From JBMOMT01 sp049324835 (lineage in GTDB: Bacteria; Chloroflexota; Anaerolineae; CAYNKW01): 64,000 nucleotides of DNA. A program made the position numbers and the translations under genes. Each line of letters starts with the position of its first letter. Positions within the stretch are counted from its first letter, which is position 1. This document shows, piece by piece, positions 34,017-42,072 of this stretch. The notes under the pieces were generated by a model, which was given only the letters and a program-made list of their open reading frames with translations, was not told where the DNA came from and did no database searches. The stretch lies in the NCBI GenBank assembly GCA_049324835.1, contig JBMOMT010000043.1:1-64000 (forward strand), written 5' to 3'.

Positions 34017-34544
34017 TTGACCGTAGCAGTGTATCCTGGCACGTTTGACCCGGCGCACTATGGGCACATCGACATTGCCACGCGAGCAGCCGCCATGTTC
34101 GAAAAACTGGTCGTTGGCGTCTACGACCGGCCCATGAAAAACTTGCTGTTTTCAACGGAAGAGCGAGTGGCGCTGGCCCGCCGGGCGCTGACACACCTGG
34201 GTAACGTGGCGGTGGTTCCCTACAGAGGCTTGACGGTGGCTTTTGCCCGGCAGCAGGGGGCATCGGTCATGGTGAGAGGTCTGCGTGTGACCTATGATTT
34301 TGAGCTAGAGTATCAGATGGCTCTGACCAACAAAAGCCTGGCCCCGCAAATCGAAACCGTTCTGCTGGTCACCAATCTACAATACGCCTTTGTCAGCTCC
34401 AGCATCGTCAAAGAGGTGGCGATGGCCGGCGGTTGCATCGACAAGATGGTGCCATCGTTCATCAAGGAAGCGCTGCTCGAAAAGTTCAAAGCTTTGGGTG
34501 ACGCCAGCTCGGAAAAGGTTCGTGTGGTCTCGTTGGTCGACTGA
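34017..34544 (+). CDS. coaD: phosphopantetheine adenylyltransferase
   Basis: 175 residues. It joins 4'-phosphopantetheine and ATP to dephospho-CoA. The nucleotidyltransferase motif is GTFDPAHYGHIDIATRA (T/HxGH). VVGVYDRPMKNLLFSTEERV, MVRGLRVTYDFELEYQMA and SSSIVKEVA are CoaD blocks. It is slightly longer than the usual 160 residues at the C-terminus. The start is TTG, with GAGGAGG about 8 bases upstream. Confidence 0.96.
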   Translation: MTVAVYPGTFDPAHYGHIDIATRAAAMFEKLVVGVYDRPMKNLLFSTEERVALARRALTHLGNVAVVPYRGLTVAFARQQGASVMVRGLRVTYDFELEYQMALTNKSLAPQIETVLLVTNLQYAFVSSSIVKEVAMAGGCIDKMVPSFIKEALLEKFKALGDASSEKVRVVSLVD

Positions 34545-34605
34545 TGGCATCGAGTTGTTGGGATTTGTGGCTGGCCATTGCCTGGGCAGCTCGTCATGAA
34601 GGGAG

Positions 34606-35130
34606 GTGATTGTCATAGACATCTTGCATCTGGTAGATCGCCTGGAAGAAATTGTGACAGAAAGTCGGGCCATTCCTTTGAGCAACCGGGTCGTGCTGGA
34701 TGAAGATCGTTTTCTGGATATCGTGGACCAGATGCGGGTCTCGATTCCCGAAGAGATCAAAAAGGCCAAACGTATTCAGCAAGAACGGGAGCGGATCATT
34801 GCCCAGGCCAATGAAGAGGCCGGTCGCATCGTCAGTCTGGCGCAAGAAGAGGCCAATCAGTTGTTGGCCGCTCACGAAATTGCCAGGTCCGCCGAGCTCC
34901 GGGCGGCCGTCATCGTAGAGCGCGCCCAGAACGAGGCGCGTCAGATCCGTCGGGACGCTGACGATTACGTGGTGGAGGTGCTCAGCCAGTTGGAGTATCA
35001 ATTGGATGGCCTTTTGACGACCGTGCGCAACGGCCTGCGACGGGTGCAGCAGAGCCGCCAACAGCCATCGGCAGAAGGGAACCCGGCTGTCGTGGCCGAG
35101 GCGCAATCGCCGGCAAAGTTAGATGATTGA
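34606..35130 (+). CDS. coiled-coil protein, ATP synthase b-subunit/DivIVA-like
   Basis: About 172 residues, almost entirely helical with a central coiled coil (about residues 45-130): QMRVSIPEEIKKAKRIQQER then IIAQANEEAGRIVSLAQEEA. There are no membrane segments. Similar proteins occur beside coaD and rpmF in Chloroflexota and Actinobacteria; the function is unknown. The start is unusual: the Shine-Dalgarno GGGAGGTG overlaps the GTG at 34606, while an in-frame ATA at 34615 (giving MDILHLVDRLE) has ideal spacing. A TTG at 34624 is another option. Confidence 0.8.
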   Translation: MIVIDILHLVDRLEEIVTESRAIPLSNRVVLDEDRFLDIVDQMRVSIPEEIKKAKRIQQERERIIAQANEEAGRIVSLAQEEANQLLAAHEIARSAELRAAVIVERAQNEARQIRRDADDYVVEVLSQLEYQLDGLLTTVRNGLRRVQQSRQQPSAEGNPAVVAEAQSPAKLDD

Positions 35131-35179
35131 GTGGCTGCTGGTTTTTTGGCGCTGAGCAGCCGCACCTGTGGTGGGGCAT

Positions 35180-35208
35180 TTGACAGCAGGGCCACTCTGG
35201 CTTATAAT
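35180..35208 (+). promoter_or_regulatory. consensus sigma70 promoter of rpmF
   Basis: TTGACA (35180-35185), a 17-base spacer, TATAAT (35203-35208). It gives a leader of about 75 bases to the rpmF GTG. Confidence 0.85.
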
Positions 35209-35288
35209 TGTGCCGCTCTGGTAGGGCCAGGCCGGCAAGACTGTGGCCTGACGCGCGAGAGGAATTTTCGAAAGGAGTGTGATCATCT

Positions 35289-35477
35289 GTGCCGCCACTA
35301 CCCAAACGCAAGACATCGAAAGGCCGGCGAGATCGCCGGCGCAGTCATGACGCACTAACGCCGCCGGTGTTGGTGCTTTGCCCTCAATGTCACGAATACA
35401 AATTGCCTCACCAGGTTTGTCCGTCGTGTGGCAGTTATCGCGGTGTCGAGGTCATTAAAGTCAAAGAAAAAAAGTAA
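35289..35477 (+). CDS. rpmF: 50S ribosomal protein L32
   Basis: 62 residues. MPPLPKRKTSKGRRDRRRSH is the basic N-terminus of L32. CPQCHEYKLPHQVCPSCGSY is the four-Cys zinc ribbon. The start is GTG, with AAAGGAG about 12 bases upstream. It has its own promoter and a terminator 31 bases after the stop, so it is probably monocistronic. Confidence 0.96.
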   Translation: MPPLPKRKTSKGRRDRRRSHDALTPPVLVLCPQCHEYKLPHQVCPSCGSYRGVEVIKVKEKK

Positions 35478-35507
35478 CTGGAACCAGAAACCGGCATGTA
35501 TAACATC

Positions 35508-35548
35508 TGGCCGTGCTACCATATCGGAGCTCGCACGGCCATTGTTTT
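35508..35548 (+). terminator. rho-independent terminator of rpmF
   Basis: TGGCCGTGC / GCACGGCCA, a 9-bp perfect stem with a 16-base loop, followed by TTGTTTT. Confidence 0.8.
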
Positions 35549-35608
35549 ATCAGGCGGTCTTGACCGCCTCTCTTTGCTCAGGTTATCGTCAGGGAACAGG
35601 ATCCGGCC

Positions 35609-36562
35609 ATGATTCGAACAGTTTTGTGTGATCTCTTGGGCATCGAGCATCCTATCGTGCAGGGTGGGATGGCCTGGACGGCGACTGCCGAGCTGGTGGC
35701 TGCTGTCTCTGAGGGCGGCGGTTTGGGCATTTTGGGAGGCGGCAACGCACCGCCGGATCAGGTGCGCGCCCAGGTACGGCAAACCAAGGCCCTCACCGCC
35801 AAGCCTTTTGGCGTCAACATTGCCCTTTTCTCGCCGCACGTGGACGACCTGGTACAGATTTGTATCGAGGAAGGGGTGGCCGTGGTAGCTACCGGCGCCG
35901 GCAACCCTGGCCCGTGGATGGACCGGCTCAAGGAAGCGGGTGTCAAGATCATGCCGGTGGTGGCGTCGGTGGCGCTGGCCAGGCGGCTGGAGCGTATGGG
36001 CGCCGACGTGCTGGTGGCCGAGGGCACCGAGTCGGGCGGGCACATCGGTGACGTGGCGACGATGCCGCTCGTTCCTCAGATCGTCGACGCGGTGAGTGTG
36101 CCGGTGGTGGCTGCCGGCGGCATCGCCGATGGCCGTGGCCTGGCTGCTGCTCTGGCATTGGGTGCGGTGGGTGTGCAGATGGGCACACGTTTCATTTGCT
36201 CCCAGGAATGTATTGCCCACAGGAATTACAAAGAAAAGATCGTGCACGCCGGCGACCGGGCAACCATCACCACCGGTCATAGCCTGGGCCATCCGGTGAG
36301 GGCCATCAAAAACCCCATGACCCGCAAGTTCGAAGAGATGGAAAAGGCCGGCATCTCTGAAGAGGCATTGATCGAGTTGGGCACCGGCAAACTTCGGCTG
36401 GCCGTGGAGCAGGGCGATATGACCTGGGGCTCGATCATGGCCGGGCAGGTGAGCGGCCTCATTCACGATATCGTGCCTGCCGCCGAGATCATGCGCCGTA
36501 TGGTGGCAGAAGCGGAGGAGATTTTGAGCCGTCGGTTGCCAACGCTGGTCGTGGCCTCGTAA
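35609..36562 (+). CDS. fabK: enoyl-ACP reductase II (FabK) / nitronate-monooxygenase family
   Basis: 317 residues, an FMN-binding TIM barrel. HPIVQGGMAWTATAELVAAVSE near the N-terminus, GTESGGHIGDVATMPLVPQIVD with the catalytic-region His, VVAAGGIADGRG, and GVQMGTRFICSQEC are FabK blocks. It reduces enoyl-ACP in the last step of fatty-acid elongation. The neighbours fabD and fabG support FabK over a nitroalkane oxidase. A GGCGGTC/GACCGCC hairpin lies 40 bases upstream. Confidence 0.92.
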   Translation: MIRTVLCDLLGIEHPIVQGGMAWTATAELVAAVSEGGGLGILGGGNAPPDQVRAQVRQTKALTAKPFGVNIALFSPHVDDLVQICIEEGVAVVATGAGNPGPWMDRLKEAGVKIMPVVASVALARRLERMGADVLVAEGTESGGHIGDVATMPLVPQIVDAVSVPVVAAGGIADGRGLAAALALGAVGVQMGTRFICSQECIAHRNYKEKIVHAGDRATITTGHSLGHPVRAIKNPMTRKFEEMEKAGISEEALIELGTGKLRLAVEQGDMTWGSIMAGQVSGLIHDIVPAAEIMRRMVAEAEEILSRRLPTLVVAS

Positions 36563-36585
36563 GCCGCGGGGAGAAGAGGTCGGCA

Positions 36586-37530
36586 TTGAACGGGTTGGCT
36601 TTTGTCTTTCCGGGCCAGGGATCACAAAAAGTGGGCATGGGCAGCGATCTCTACCAGACCTATCCGGCAGCGCGAGAGGTGTTTGATACGGCAGACCGGG
36701 TGCTGGGTTTTGCCCTTTCGCGTCTTTGTTTCGAAGGGCCAGAAGAGGCGCTGACCGACACGGTGAATGCCCAACCGGCCATTTTCGTGACCAGCATGGC
36801 CTGCTGGCGGGCGCTAGAGTCGGCGGCTCCGGATGCTTTTGCCAGGCCGGCCTTCATGGCTGGCCATAGCCTGGGGGAATACTCGGCGCTGGCAGCGGCG
36901 GGGGCGTTGGATTTTGAGGATGGTCTGCGGCTGGTGCGCGAGCGTGGTCGGCTGATGAAGCTGGCCGGAACGTACAGCCCCGGCGGCATGGTTGCGATCG
37001 TTGGCCTCGACGATGAATCTGTGGATGATATTTGCCGGCAGGCCCGCGAGCAGAGCGCTCGGATCGTGCAGGTGGCCAACTATAACTCGCCAGGGCAGGT
37101 GGTCATCTCGGGGCATGACGATGCCCTGCAACTGGCCATACCTTTGGCGGAACGGGCCGGTGCACATAAGGTGGTGCGGCTGGCGGTGAGCATTGCTGCC
37201 CACTCGCCGTTGATGGAGGGTATCGTCGATGCCTTTCGCCAGGCGGTGCTCGCCAGCTCGTTGCGGCTGGCGGCGGTGCCGGTCATCGCCAACATCACCG
37301 CCAGGCCGCTCGACACGGTGGCTGCGATCCAGGAGGAACTGGTGGGTCAACTGACCTCGCCCGTGCGTTGGGTAGACTCGATGCGGTATGCGTTGGATCG
37401 GGGCGTGTCGACCTTTGTCGAAGTGGGGCCTTCGCAGGTGCTCACCGGGTTGCTCAAGCGCATCGATCGCGCTGCCAGGCGTGTAAACCTGGCGACGGTG
37501 GCGGACCTGCGGAGCCTGGCTGAGGCATAA
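36586..37530 (+). CDS. fabD: malonyl-CoA:ACP transacylase
   Basis: 314 residues. FVFPGQGSQKVGMG at the start, GHSLGEYSALAAAG with the catalytic Ser, an Arg-bearing LVRERGRLMK, and the second catalytic His in VSIAAHSPLM. The start is TTG with GAGAAGAGG upstream. It loads malonyl units on acyl carrier protein. No acpP or fabF is present in this cluster. Confidence 0.95.
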   Translation: MNGLAFVFPGQGSQKVGMGSDLYQTYPAAREVFDTADRVLGFALSRLCFEGPEEALTDTVNAQPAIFVTSMACWRALESAAPDAFARPAFMAGHSLGEYSALAAAGALDFEDGLRLVRERGRLMKLAGTYSPGGMVAIVGLDDESVDDICRQAREQSARIVQVANYNSPGQVVISGHDDALQLAIPLAERAGAHKVVRLAVSIAAHSPLMEGIVDAFRQAVLASSLRLAAVPVIANITARPLDTVAAIQEELVGQLTSPVRWVDSMRYALDRGVSTFVEVGPSQVLTGLLKRIDRAARRVNLATVADLRSLAEA

Positions 37531-37541
37531 GGAGGAACGGC

Positions 37542-38288
37542 GTGAGACTGGCGAATAAAGTGGCTGTGGTGACGGGTGGCTCGAGAGGTATTGGTCGTGG
37601 CATCGCCCTTCGATTGGCCGCCGAGGGCGCCAGAGTGGTGGTCAATTTCCGCAACAATGGCGCTGCCGCTCAAGAGGTCGTCAATCTGATCGAAGAGCAG
37701 GGGGGCATGGCGATGGCGGTGCAGGCCGATGTCAGCCTGATGGTCGAGGCGCAAACGCTGGTCAAAACCGCCGTGGATGCTTATGGCCGGTTGGATATTT
37801 TGGTAAACAATGCCGGCACCACGCGCGATATGCTCATCGTGATGATGAAGGAAGAAGATTGGGACCTGGTGCTAGAAACCAATCTCAAGAGCGCGTTCAA
37901 CTGTTGCAAGGCGGCTGCCCGCCCCATGATGCGCCAGCGATATGGGCGCATCGTCAACATCACCTCTGTTTCTGGTCTGGCGGGCCAGGCGGGGCAGACC
38001 AACTATTCGGCGTCCAAGGCCGGCCTGATCGGGTTCACCAAATCGCTGGCCAAGGAGCTGGGGCCGCGTAATATCACGGTGAATGCAGTCGCGCCTGGTT
38101 TCGTTTACACCGATCTGACAGCCGATCTATCTCAGGACATGCTGGACCTGGCGCTTCGGATGACGCCGCTGGGGCGCTTTGGCACTGTGGAAGACATGGC
38201 CGGCGCGGTGGCTTTTCTGGCTTCTGACGAGGCCAGCTTCATCACCGGGCAGATTTTGTCGGTAGATGGTGGGCTGGTCATGCAGTAG
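37542..38288 (+). CDS. fabG: 3-oxoacyl-ACP reductase
   Basis: 248 residues, a short-chain dehydrogenase. NADPH motif VTGGSRGIGRGIALRLA, NNAG at about 87-90, catalytic Ser in ITSVSGLAGQAGQ, YSASKAGLIGFTKSLAKE with Tyr and Lys, and the C-terminal SFITGQILSVDGGLVM. The start is GTG, with AAGGAGG upstream, 11 bases after the fabD stop. Confidence 0.96.
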   Translation: MRLANKVAVVTGGSRGIGRGIALRLAAEGARVVVNFRNNGAAAQEVVNLIEEQGGMAMAVQADVSLMVEAQTLVKTAVDAYGRLDILVNNAGTTRDMLIVMMKEEDWDLVLETNLKSAFNCCKAAARPMMRQRYGRIVNITSVSGLAGQAGQTNYSASKAGLIGFTKSLAKELGPRNITVNAVAPGFVYTDLTADLSQDMLDLALRMTPLGRFGTVEDMAGAVAFLASDEASFITGQILSVDGGLVMQ

Positions 38289-38300
38289 GGAGGAGTGCCC

Positions 38301-38633
38301 ATGGCCGACTCTTTGGGTCGAGTGACCGTTGCCCCCGATGTTTTGGTGAGCATTGCCCGCCTCACGACCCTGGCGATGCCGGGCGTGGCTTATTTGTGTC
38401 CGCTGGGAGTGAGATCGCTGTTGGGCGGCAAAGATGCGGGTGGGGTGCGGATCGAGGTTCAAGACGGGTGTGTGACCGTTGACGTGCGAATCGTGGTCGA
38501 ACAGGGCAAGAATATTTTACAATTGAGCCAAAACTTGCAGGCCAAGATAGCCCGCGCTATTGAGAACATGGTGGGCATGGATGTGGCGGCGGTCAACGTT
38601 TACATTGCAGACGTCGATTTTTCCAGGGCCTGA
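38301..38633 (+). CDS. Asp23/Gls24-family protein, second copy
   Basis: 110 residues. LGRVTVAPDVLVSIARLTTLAMPGVAYL-type start and NLQAKIARAIENMVGMDVAAVNVYIADV end, as in the Asp23 family. The ATG has GGGAGGAG upstream and lies 12 bases after fabG, so it belongs to the fab operon, occupying the place acpP has in Bacillota. It is more distant from the copy at 26566 than expected for a recent duplication. Confidence 0.88.
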   Translation: MADSLGRVTVAPDVLVSIARLTTLAMPGVAYLCPLGVRSLLGGKDAGGVRIEVQDGCVTVDVRIVVEQGKNILQLSQNLQAKIARAIENMVGMDVAAVNVYIADVDFSRA

Positions 38634-38653
38634 GCGATTGCCGGTTCTTGGAT

Positions 38654-38807
38654 GGTAACTGCTCACCCTCCCGCAGGCTCTTGTAGGGGCACGGCAATGC
38701 CGTGTCCTACACCGCCGCAATTTGCCGATTCGCCAGCGTCCAATCGGCTAGATTGTGGGACAGGATGAACGATTTCAGCCTGCGGGAGGGTAGGCTGAGC
38801 AATTACC
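38654..38807. mobile_element. 154-bp MITE-like element with terminal inverted repeats
   Basis: The left end is GGTAACTGCTCACCCTCCCG followed by CAGGCT; the right end is the inverse, AGCCTGCGGGAGGGT, a 4-base insert (AGGC), then TGAGCAATTACC. Perfect 6-base direct repeats TTGGAT flank it (38648-38653 and 38808-38813), as left by transposition. The interior has a nested palindrome around GGGGCACGGCAATGCCGTGTCC and no ORF. A near full-length relative lies at 1-125 and a solo palindrome at 33938-33974. It sits just upstream of nusB. Confidence 0.82.
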
Positions 38808-38831
38808 TTGGATGTACCTTTCGAAAGAGGC

Positions 38832-39284
38832 ATGATTGTGCAGGTCCGTCACCGGGCACGGATAATGGCTCTACAGACGCTCTACGAGTTCGATCTGGCC
38901 GAACACCCACCAGGCGAGGTGCTCCAACGTCACCTCGGTGATACGCCGTTACCTCACGAGGGTGAGTCGTTCGCCAGCCATCTGGTATCGGGCGTGGTGG
39001 AAAACATGGCCCGGCTGGATGCGCTCATCGGCCGTTATGCCCCCGAGTGGCCGTTGGATCAGATGGCGGCCATCGATCGTAACATCTTGCGGCTGGCGAT
39101 CTTTGAATTCGTGATGGGCGGCGAAACGCCGGTCAAGGTAGCCATTAACGAGGCCGTTGAACTCTCCAAAGTTTTCGGCTCTGAAAGCTCGGCTCGTTTT
39201 GTGAACGGCGTTCTGGGTAGTCTGGTTGCCCACGAGGCGGCGCCCACGCGAAAAAGCAAGACCAGATCGCAGGGTGGTGGGTAA
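38832..39284 (+). CDS. nusB: transcription antitermination factor NusB
   Basis: About 150 residues. The NusB start is VRHRARIMALQTLYEFDLAEH. The helical core DALIGRYAPEWPLDQMAAIDRNILRLAIFE follows, then PVKVAINEAVELSKVFGSESSARFVNGVLGSL. It binds boxA RNA with S10. The start is ATG 38832 or GTG 38838; GAGG at 38826 fits the GTG better. The MITE ends 24 bases upstream, so the native leader has been displaced. Confidence 0.93.
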   Translation: MIVQVRHRARIMALQTLYEFDLAEHPPGEVLQRHLGDTPLPHEGESFASHLVSGVVENMARLDALIGRYAPEWPLDQMAAIDRNILRLAIFEFVMGGETPVKVAINEAVELSKVFGSESSARFVNGVLGSLVAHEAAPTRKSKTRSQGGG

Positions 39285-39323
39285 AGGGTTGCTTTTGGGT
39301 CTGGGATGGCAGGAATTGTACAC

Positions 39324-39809
39324 ATGAACCCTCTGAGTAGTATCGGTACCGGTGAGTTGATATTGGTCCTGGTCATCGCGCTGATCTTTTTGGGACCAGA
39401 GCGGTTGCCCGAGATCGCGCGCAGCGCCGGCAAGACCTTTCGACAGTTTCGGGATGCCCTCCAGCGTATGAGTTCCGATTTTGGCGAGGAACTGGCCTCG
39501 GTGCAAAGTGTTACCAAAGACCTTCAAGAGGGCATGCAGGCGGTGCACCAGGTGCGTAATCTACCCAGGACTCTGGTGACCACGGCGGCGGCTCCTTTGG
39601 TGAAAGGTGTGGAGCCGGTCAAAAAGACTCTTGAGGAGGCCGGGTCGGTTGCAGCACAGAGTGTGTCTTCTGTTGCCGGGGAGGTGCAGCGCATGGGCGC
39701 CGACGTGCTCAGTCCGGCCTCGACTTTGGCCCCGGATGCGTCCGAGAGCCCCTCAGCCGACCAGGCCCAGGTTGAAGATACTGCGACACAGGACAACGAC
39801 GCTCGATGA
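39324..39809 (+). CDS. tatB: Sec-independent translocase TatB/TatA-like
   Basis: 161 residues. One N-terminal membrane helix (ELILVLVIALIFLGPERLPE) with the FLGPERLPE hinge, then an amphipathic helix ARSAGKTFRQFRDALQRM. The Glu in the membrane segment and the long polar tail favour TatB over TatA. The start chosen is MNPLSSIGTGE, the seventh codon of the open frame. It overlaps tatC by 4 bases (ATGA). Confidence 0.88.
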   Translation: MNPLSSIGTGELILVLVIALIFLGPERLPEIARSAGKTFRQFRDALQRMSSDFGEELASVQSVTKDLQEGMQAVHQVRNLPRTLVTTAAAPLVKGVEPVKKTLEEAGSVAAQSVSSVAGEVQRMGADVLSPASTLAPDASESPSADQAQVEDTATQDNDAR

Positions 39810-40525
39810 GTGAACACATTTCGGAAAACCCGGAAGCGGGGGCCATGTCTATCATGGCGCACCTGGAAGAGCTGCGCAACCGTCTGATCCGGGTGGCGCT
39901 GGCGCTGACCCTAACGACAGCGGGGAGTTTTGTTTTCGTCGAGCGGATCATCGAGATGCTCAAACGGCCTATGGGTGATGCCCTGCTGGTGTTTCTCAAG
40001 CCCACGGATTCCATCGCCAACTTTATGAAGGTCTCGCTCATCTCTGGCGTGACGCTGGCCATGCCGGTGATCGTGTATCAATTCTTTCGTTTTATCGTGC
40101 CCGGCCTGACCAGGCAGGAGCGGCGTTACTTGCTGGTCATCGTGCCCGGCGCAACGCTCTCTTTTCTGGCCGGCGTGGCTTTTGCCTATTTTCTCATGTT
40201 GCCGGCGGCGGTCAAATTCCTCTACAGTTTTTTGCAAGAGGTGGCCCAACCCTTCTGGTCGCTGGATACGTATCTCTCGATGGTCACGCGGCTCATCTTT
40301 TGGGTGGGCATGGCTTTCGAGACGCCGCTGATCGTCTTTTTCCTGGCCAAAATGGGCGTGATTTCGACCGAGATGCTCACGCGTAATCGAAAATATGCCA
40401 TGGTTGTGGTGGCCGTTCTGGCGGCCGTCATCACGCCTACACCGGATCCGGTCAACATGGGGTTGGTGATGCTGCCCCTGATATTGCTGTACGAGATCGG
40501 TATCCTGCTATCGCGATTGGCGTGA
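39806..40525 (+). CDS. tatC: Sec-independent translocase TatC
   Basis: 239 residues, six membrane helices. The N-terminal MAHLEELRNRLIRVALAL with its Glu reads twin-arginine signals. PLSVIVYQFF-like (reads MPVIVYQFFRFIVPGLTRQERR) and FGVGMAFETPLIV-type (FWVGMAFETPLIVFFLAKMG) blocks are typical, then ITPTPDPVNMGLVMLPLILLYE near the end. It is coupled to tatB. Confidence 0.96.
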   Translation: MSEHISENPEAGAMSIMAHLEELRNRLIRVALALTLTTAGSFVFVERIIEMLKRPMGDALLVFLKPTDSIANFMKVSLISGVTLAMPVIVYQFFRFIVPGLTRQERRYLLVIVPGATLSFLAGVAFAYFLMLPAAVKFLYSFLQEVAQPFWSLDTYLSMVTRLIFWVGMAFETPLIVFFLAKMGVISTEMLTRNRKYAMVVVAVLAAVITPTPDPVNMGLVMLPLILLYEIGILLSRLA

Positions 40526-40620
40526 GCGTAATGCGCCGTACATCCAGTCCCCCTTTGCCAAGTCGACAGAGGGGGATTTCTATGCATAACCATTCAACAG
40601 ATTTGCCAAGGAGTAATACG

Positions 40621-41934
40621 ATGCCACAACGAATCCTCATCATGGGCGCTGCCGGGCGCGACTTTCACAACTTTAATACCTATTTTCGAGATAACCCACG
40701 CTGCCGGGTGGTCGCTTTTACGGCGACCCAGATTCCCAACATCGAAGGGCGGGTTTATCCGGCGGAGCTGGCCGGATCGGGTTATCCTGAGGGTATTCCT
40801 ATCCACCCCGAGAGCGAGCTGGTCAGCCTCATCGGTGAATTGAACGTGGATCAGGTGGTGTTTGCCTATTCCGACGTTTCCCACGAATACGTGATGCATC
40901 AGGCCTCCAAAGTGCTGGCTGCCGGGGCCGACTTTAGGTTGATGGGCGCGGACAAGACGATGCTCAAATCTTCCAAGCCCGTGGTGGCTGTCTGCGCTGT
41001 GCGCACCGGTTGCGGCAAGAGCCAGACCACCCGCCGCATCTGCGATGTGCTGCGTCATATGGGCAAAAAAGTCGTTGCCGTTCGGCATCCCATGCCTTAC
41101 GGCAACCTGGTGGAGCAGGCCTGCCAGCGTTTTGCCACTTATCAAGACCTGGATCGACACAAATGCACCATCGAAGAGCGTGAAGAGTACGAGCCACATC
41201 TCGACCGTGGCGTGATTGTCTACGCCGGCGTGGATTACGAGCGTATCTTGCGCCAGGCCGAAAAAGAAGCCGACGTCATCGTCTGGGATGGCGGCAACAA
41301 CGATTTGCCCTTTTACCGGCCAGACCTGTTTGTCGTGGTGGCCGACCCGCACCGTCCGGGGCACGAATTGGCCTATCATCCCGGCGAGGCCAACCTGCGC
41401 GCCGCCGATGTGGTGGTCATCAACAAGATCGATACCGCCGATCTGGACAACATCGCTGCGGTGCGAAATAACATCCTGGCGGTGAATTCCAGGGCGACGG
41501 TGGTTGAGGCGGCCTCGCCCATTTTCGTGGATCATCCGGAGGCCATTCGGGGCAAGGCGGTGCTGGTGGTTGAGGATGGCCCCACTCTGACCCACGGTGA
41601 AATGGCCTATGGGGCAGGGGTGGTGGCAGCGCGTCGTTTTGGCGCGGCCAAAATCGTCGATCCGCGCCCGTATGCGGTGGGCTCAATTGTGGCCACCTAT
41701 GAAAAATATCGTACGACCGGCGCTGTGTTGCCGGCGATGGGTTATGGCGAACAGCAGGTGGCAGAATTGAGCCAGACCATCCGTAATACCCCCTGTGACC
41801 TGGTCATCATCGCCACGCCCATTGATCTGCGGCGGGTGGTTGAGGTCGATCAGCCCAGCCAGCGTGTGCGCTACGAACTTCAGGAGATCGGTCAGCCGAC
41901 GCTGGATGACATCCTGCGGCAGAAATTCGGCTAG
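40621..41934 (+). CDS. cyclic 2,3-diphosphoglycerate synthetase-like GTPase
   Basis: 437 residues. An N-terminal Rossmann part (ILIMGAAGRDFHNFNTYFRDN) is followed by a P-loop (VVAVCAVRTGCGKSQTTRRI) and the G-domain VVVINKIDTADLDNIAAVR. The family is known for cyclic 2,3-diphosphoglycerate synthesis in methanogens, but many bacterial members are uncharacterised; SIMIBI-type metal-chaperone relatives are also similar. AAGGAG 8 bases before the ATG fixes the start; the open frame upstream covers a CCCCCT/AGGGGG inverted repeat (40549-40576). Confidence 0.82.
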   Translation: MPQRILIMGAAGRDFHNFNTYFRDNPRCRVVAFTATQIPNIEGRVYPAELAGSGYPEGIPIHPESELVSLIGELNVDQVVFAYSDVSHEYVMHQASKVLAAGADFRLMGADKTMLKSSKPVVAVCAVRTGCGKSQTTRRICDVLRHMGKKVVAVRHPMPYGNLVEQACQRFATYQDLDRHKCTIEEREEYEPHLDRGVIVYAGVDYERILRQAEKEADVIVWDGGNNDLPFYRPDLFVVVADPHRPGHELAYHPGEANLRAADVVVINKIDTADLDNIAAVRNNILAVNSRATVVEAASPIFVDHPEAIRGKAVLVVEDGPTLTHGEMAYGAGVVAARRFGAAKIVDPRPYAVGSIVATYEKYRTTGAVLPAMGYGEQQVAELSQTIRNTPCDLVIIATPIDLRRVVEVDQPSQRVRYELQEIGQPTLDDILRQKFG

Positions 41935-41958
41935 TCCCCGCCTGATGCAAGAGCTGAC

Positions 41959-41988
41959 GCGGCCATCCCGTACGGGGTGGCCGCTTTG
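41959..41988 (+). terminator. rho-independent terminator
   Basis: GCGGCCATCCC / GGGGTGGCCGC (11 bp with one G-T pair) around a 4-base loop, followed by TTTGT, 24 bases after the GTPase stop. Confidence 0.75.
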
Positions 41989-42072
41989 TATGCCTGGCTT
42001 TGCCAAACACCGCTGAGCATGGTATAATCAGGCCGCCTGACGATTAAGAGTCCGTGCTGTGTGGGTGAGGGG

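Noticed and set aside
40549..40576. CCCCCT/AGGGGG inverted repeat after tatC as a terminator
   Set aside because: The stem is short, the loop is long and no T-run follows; left as a simple inverted repeat.
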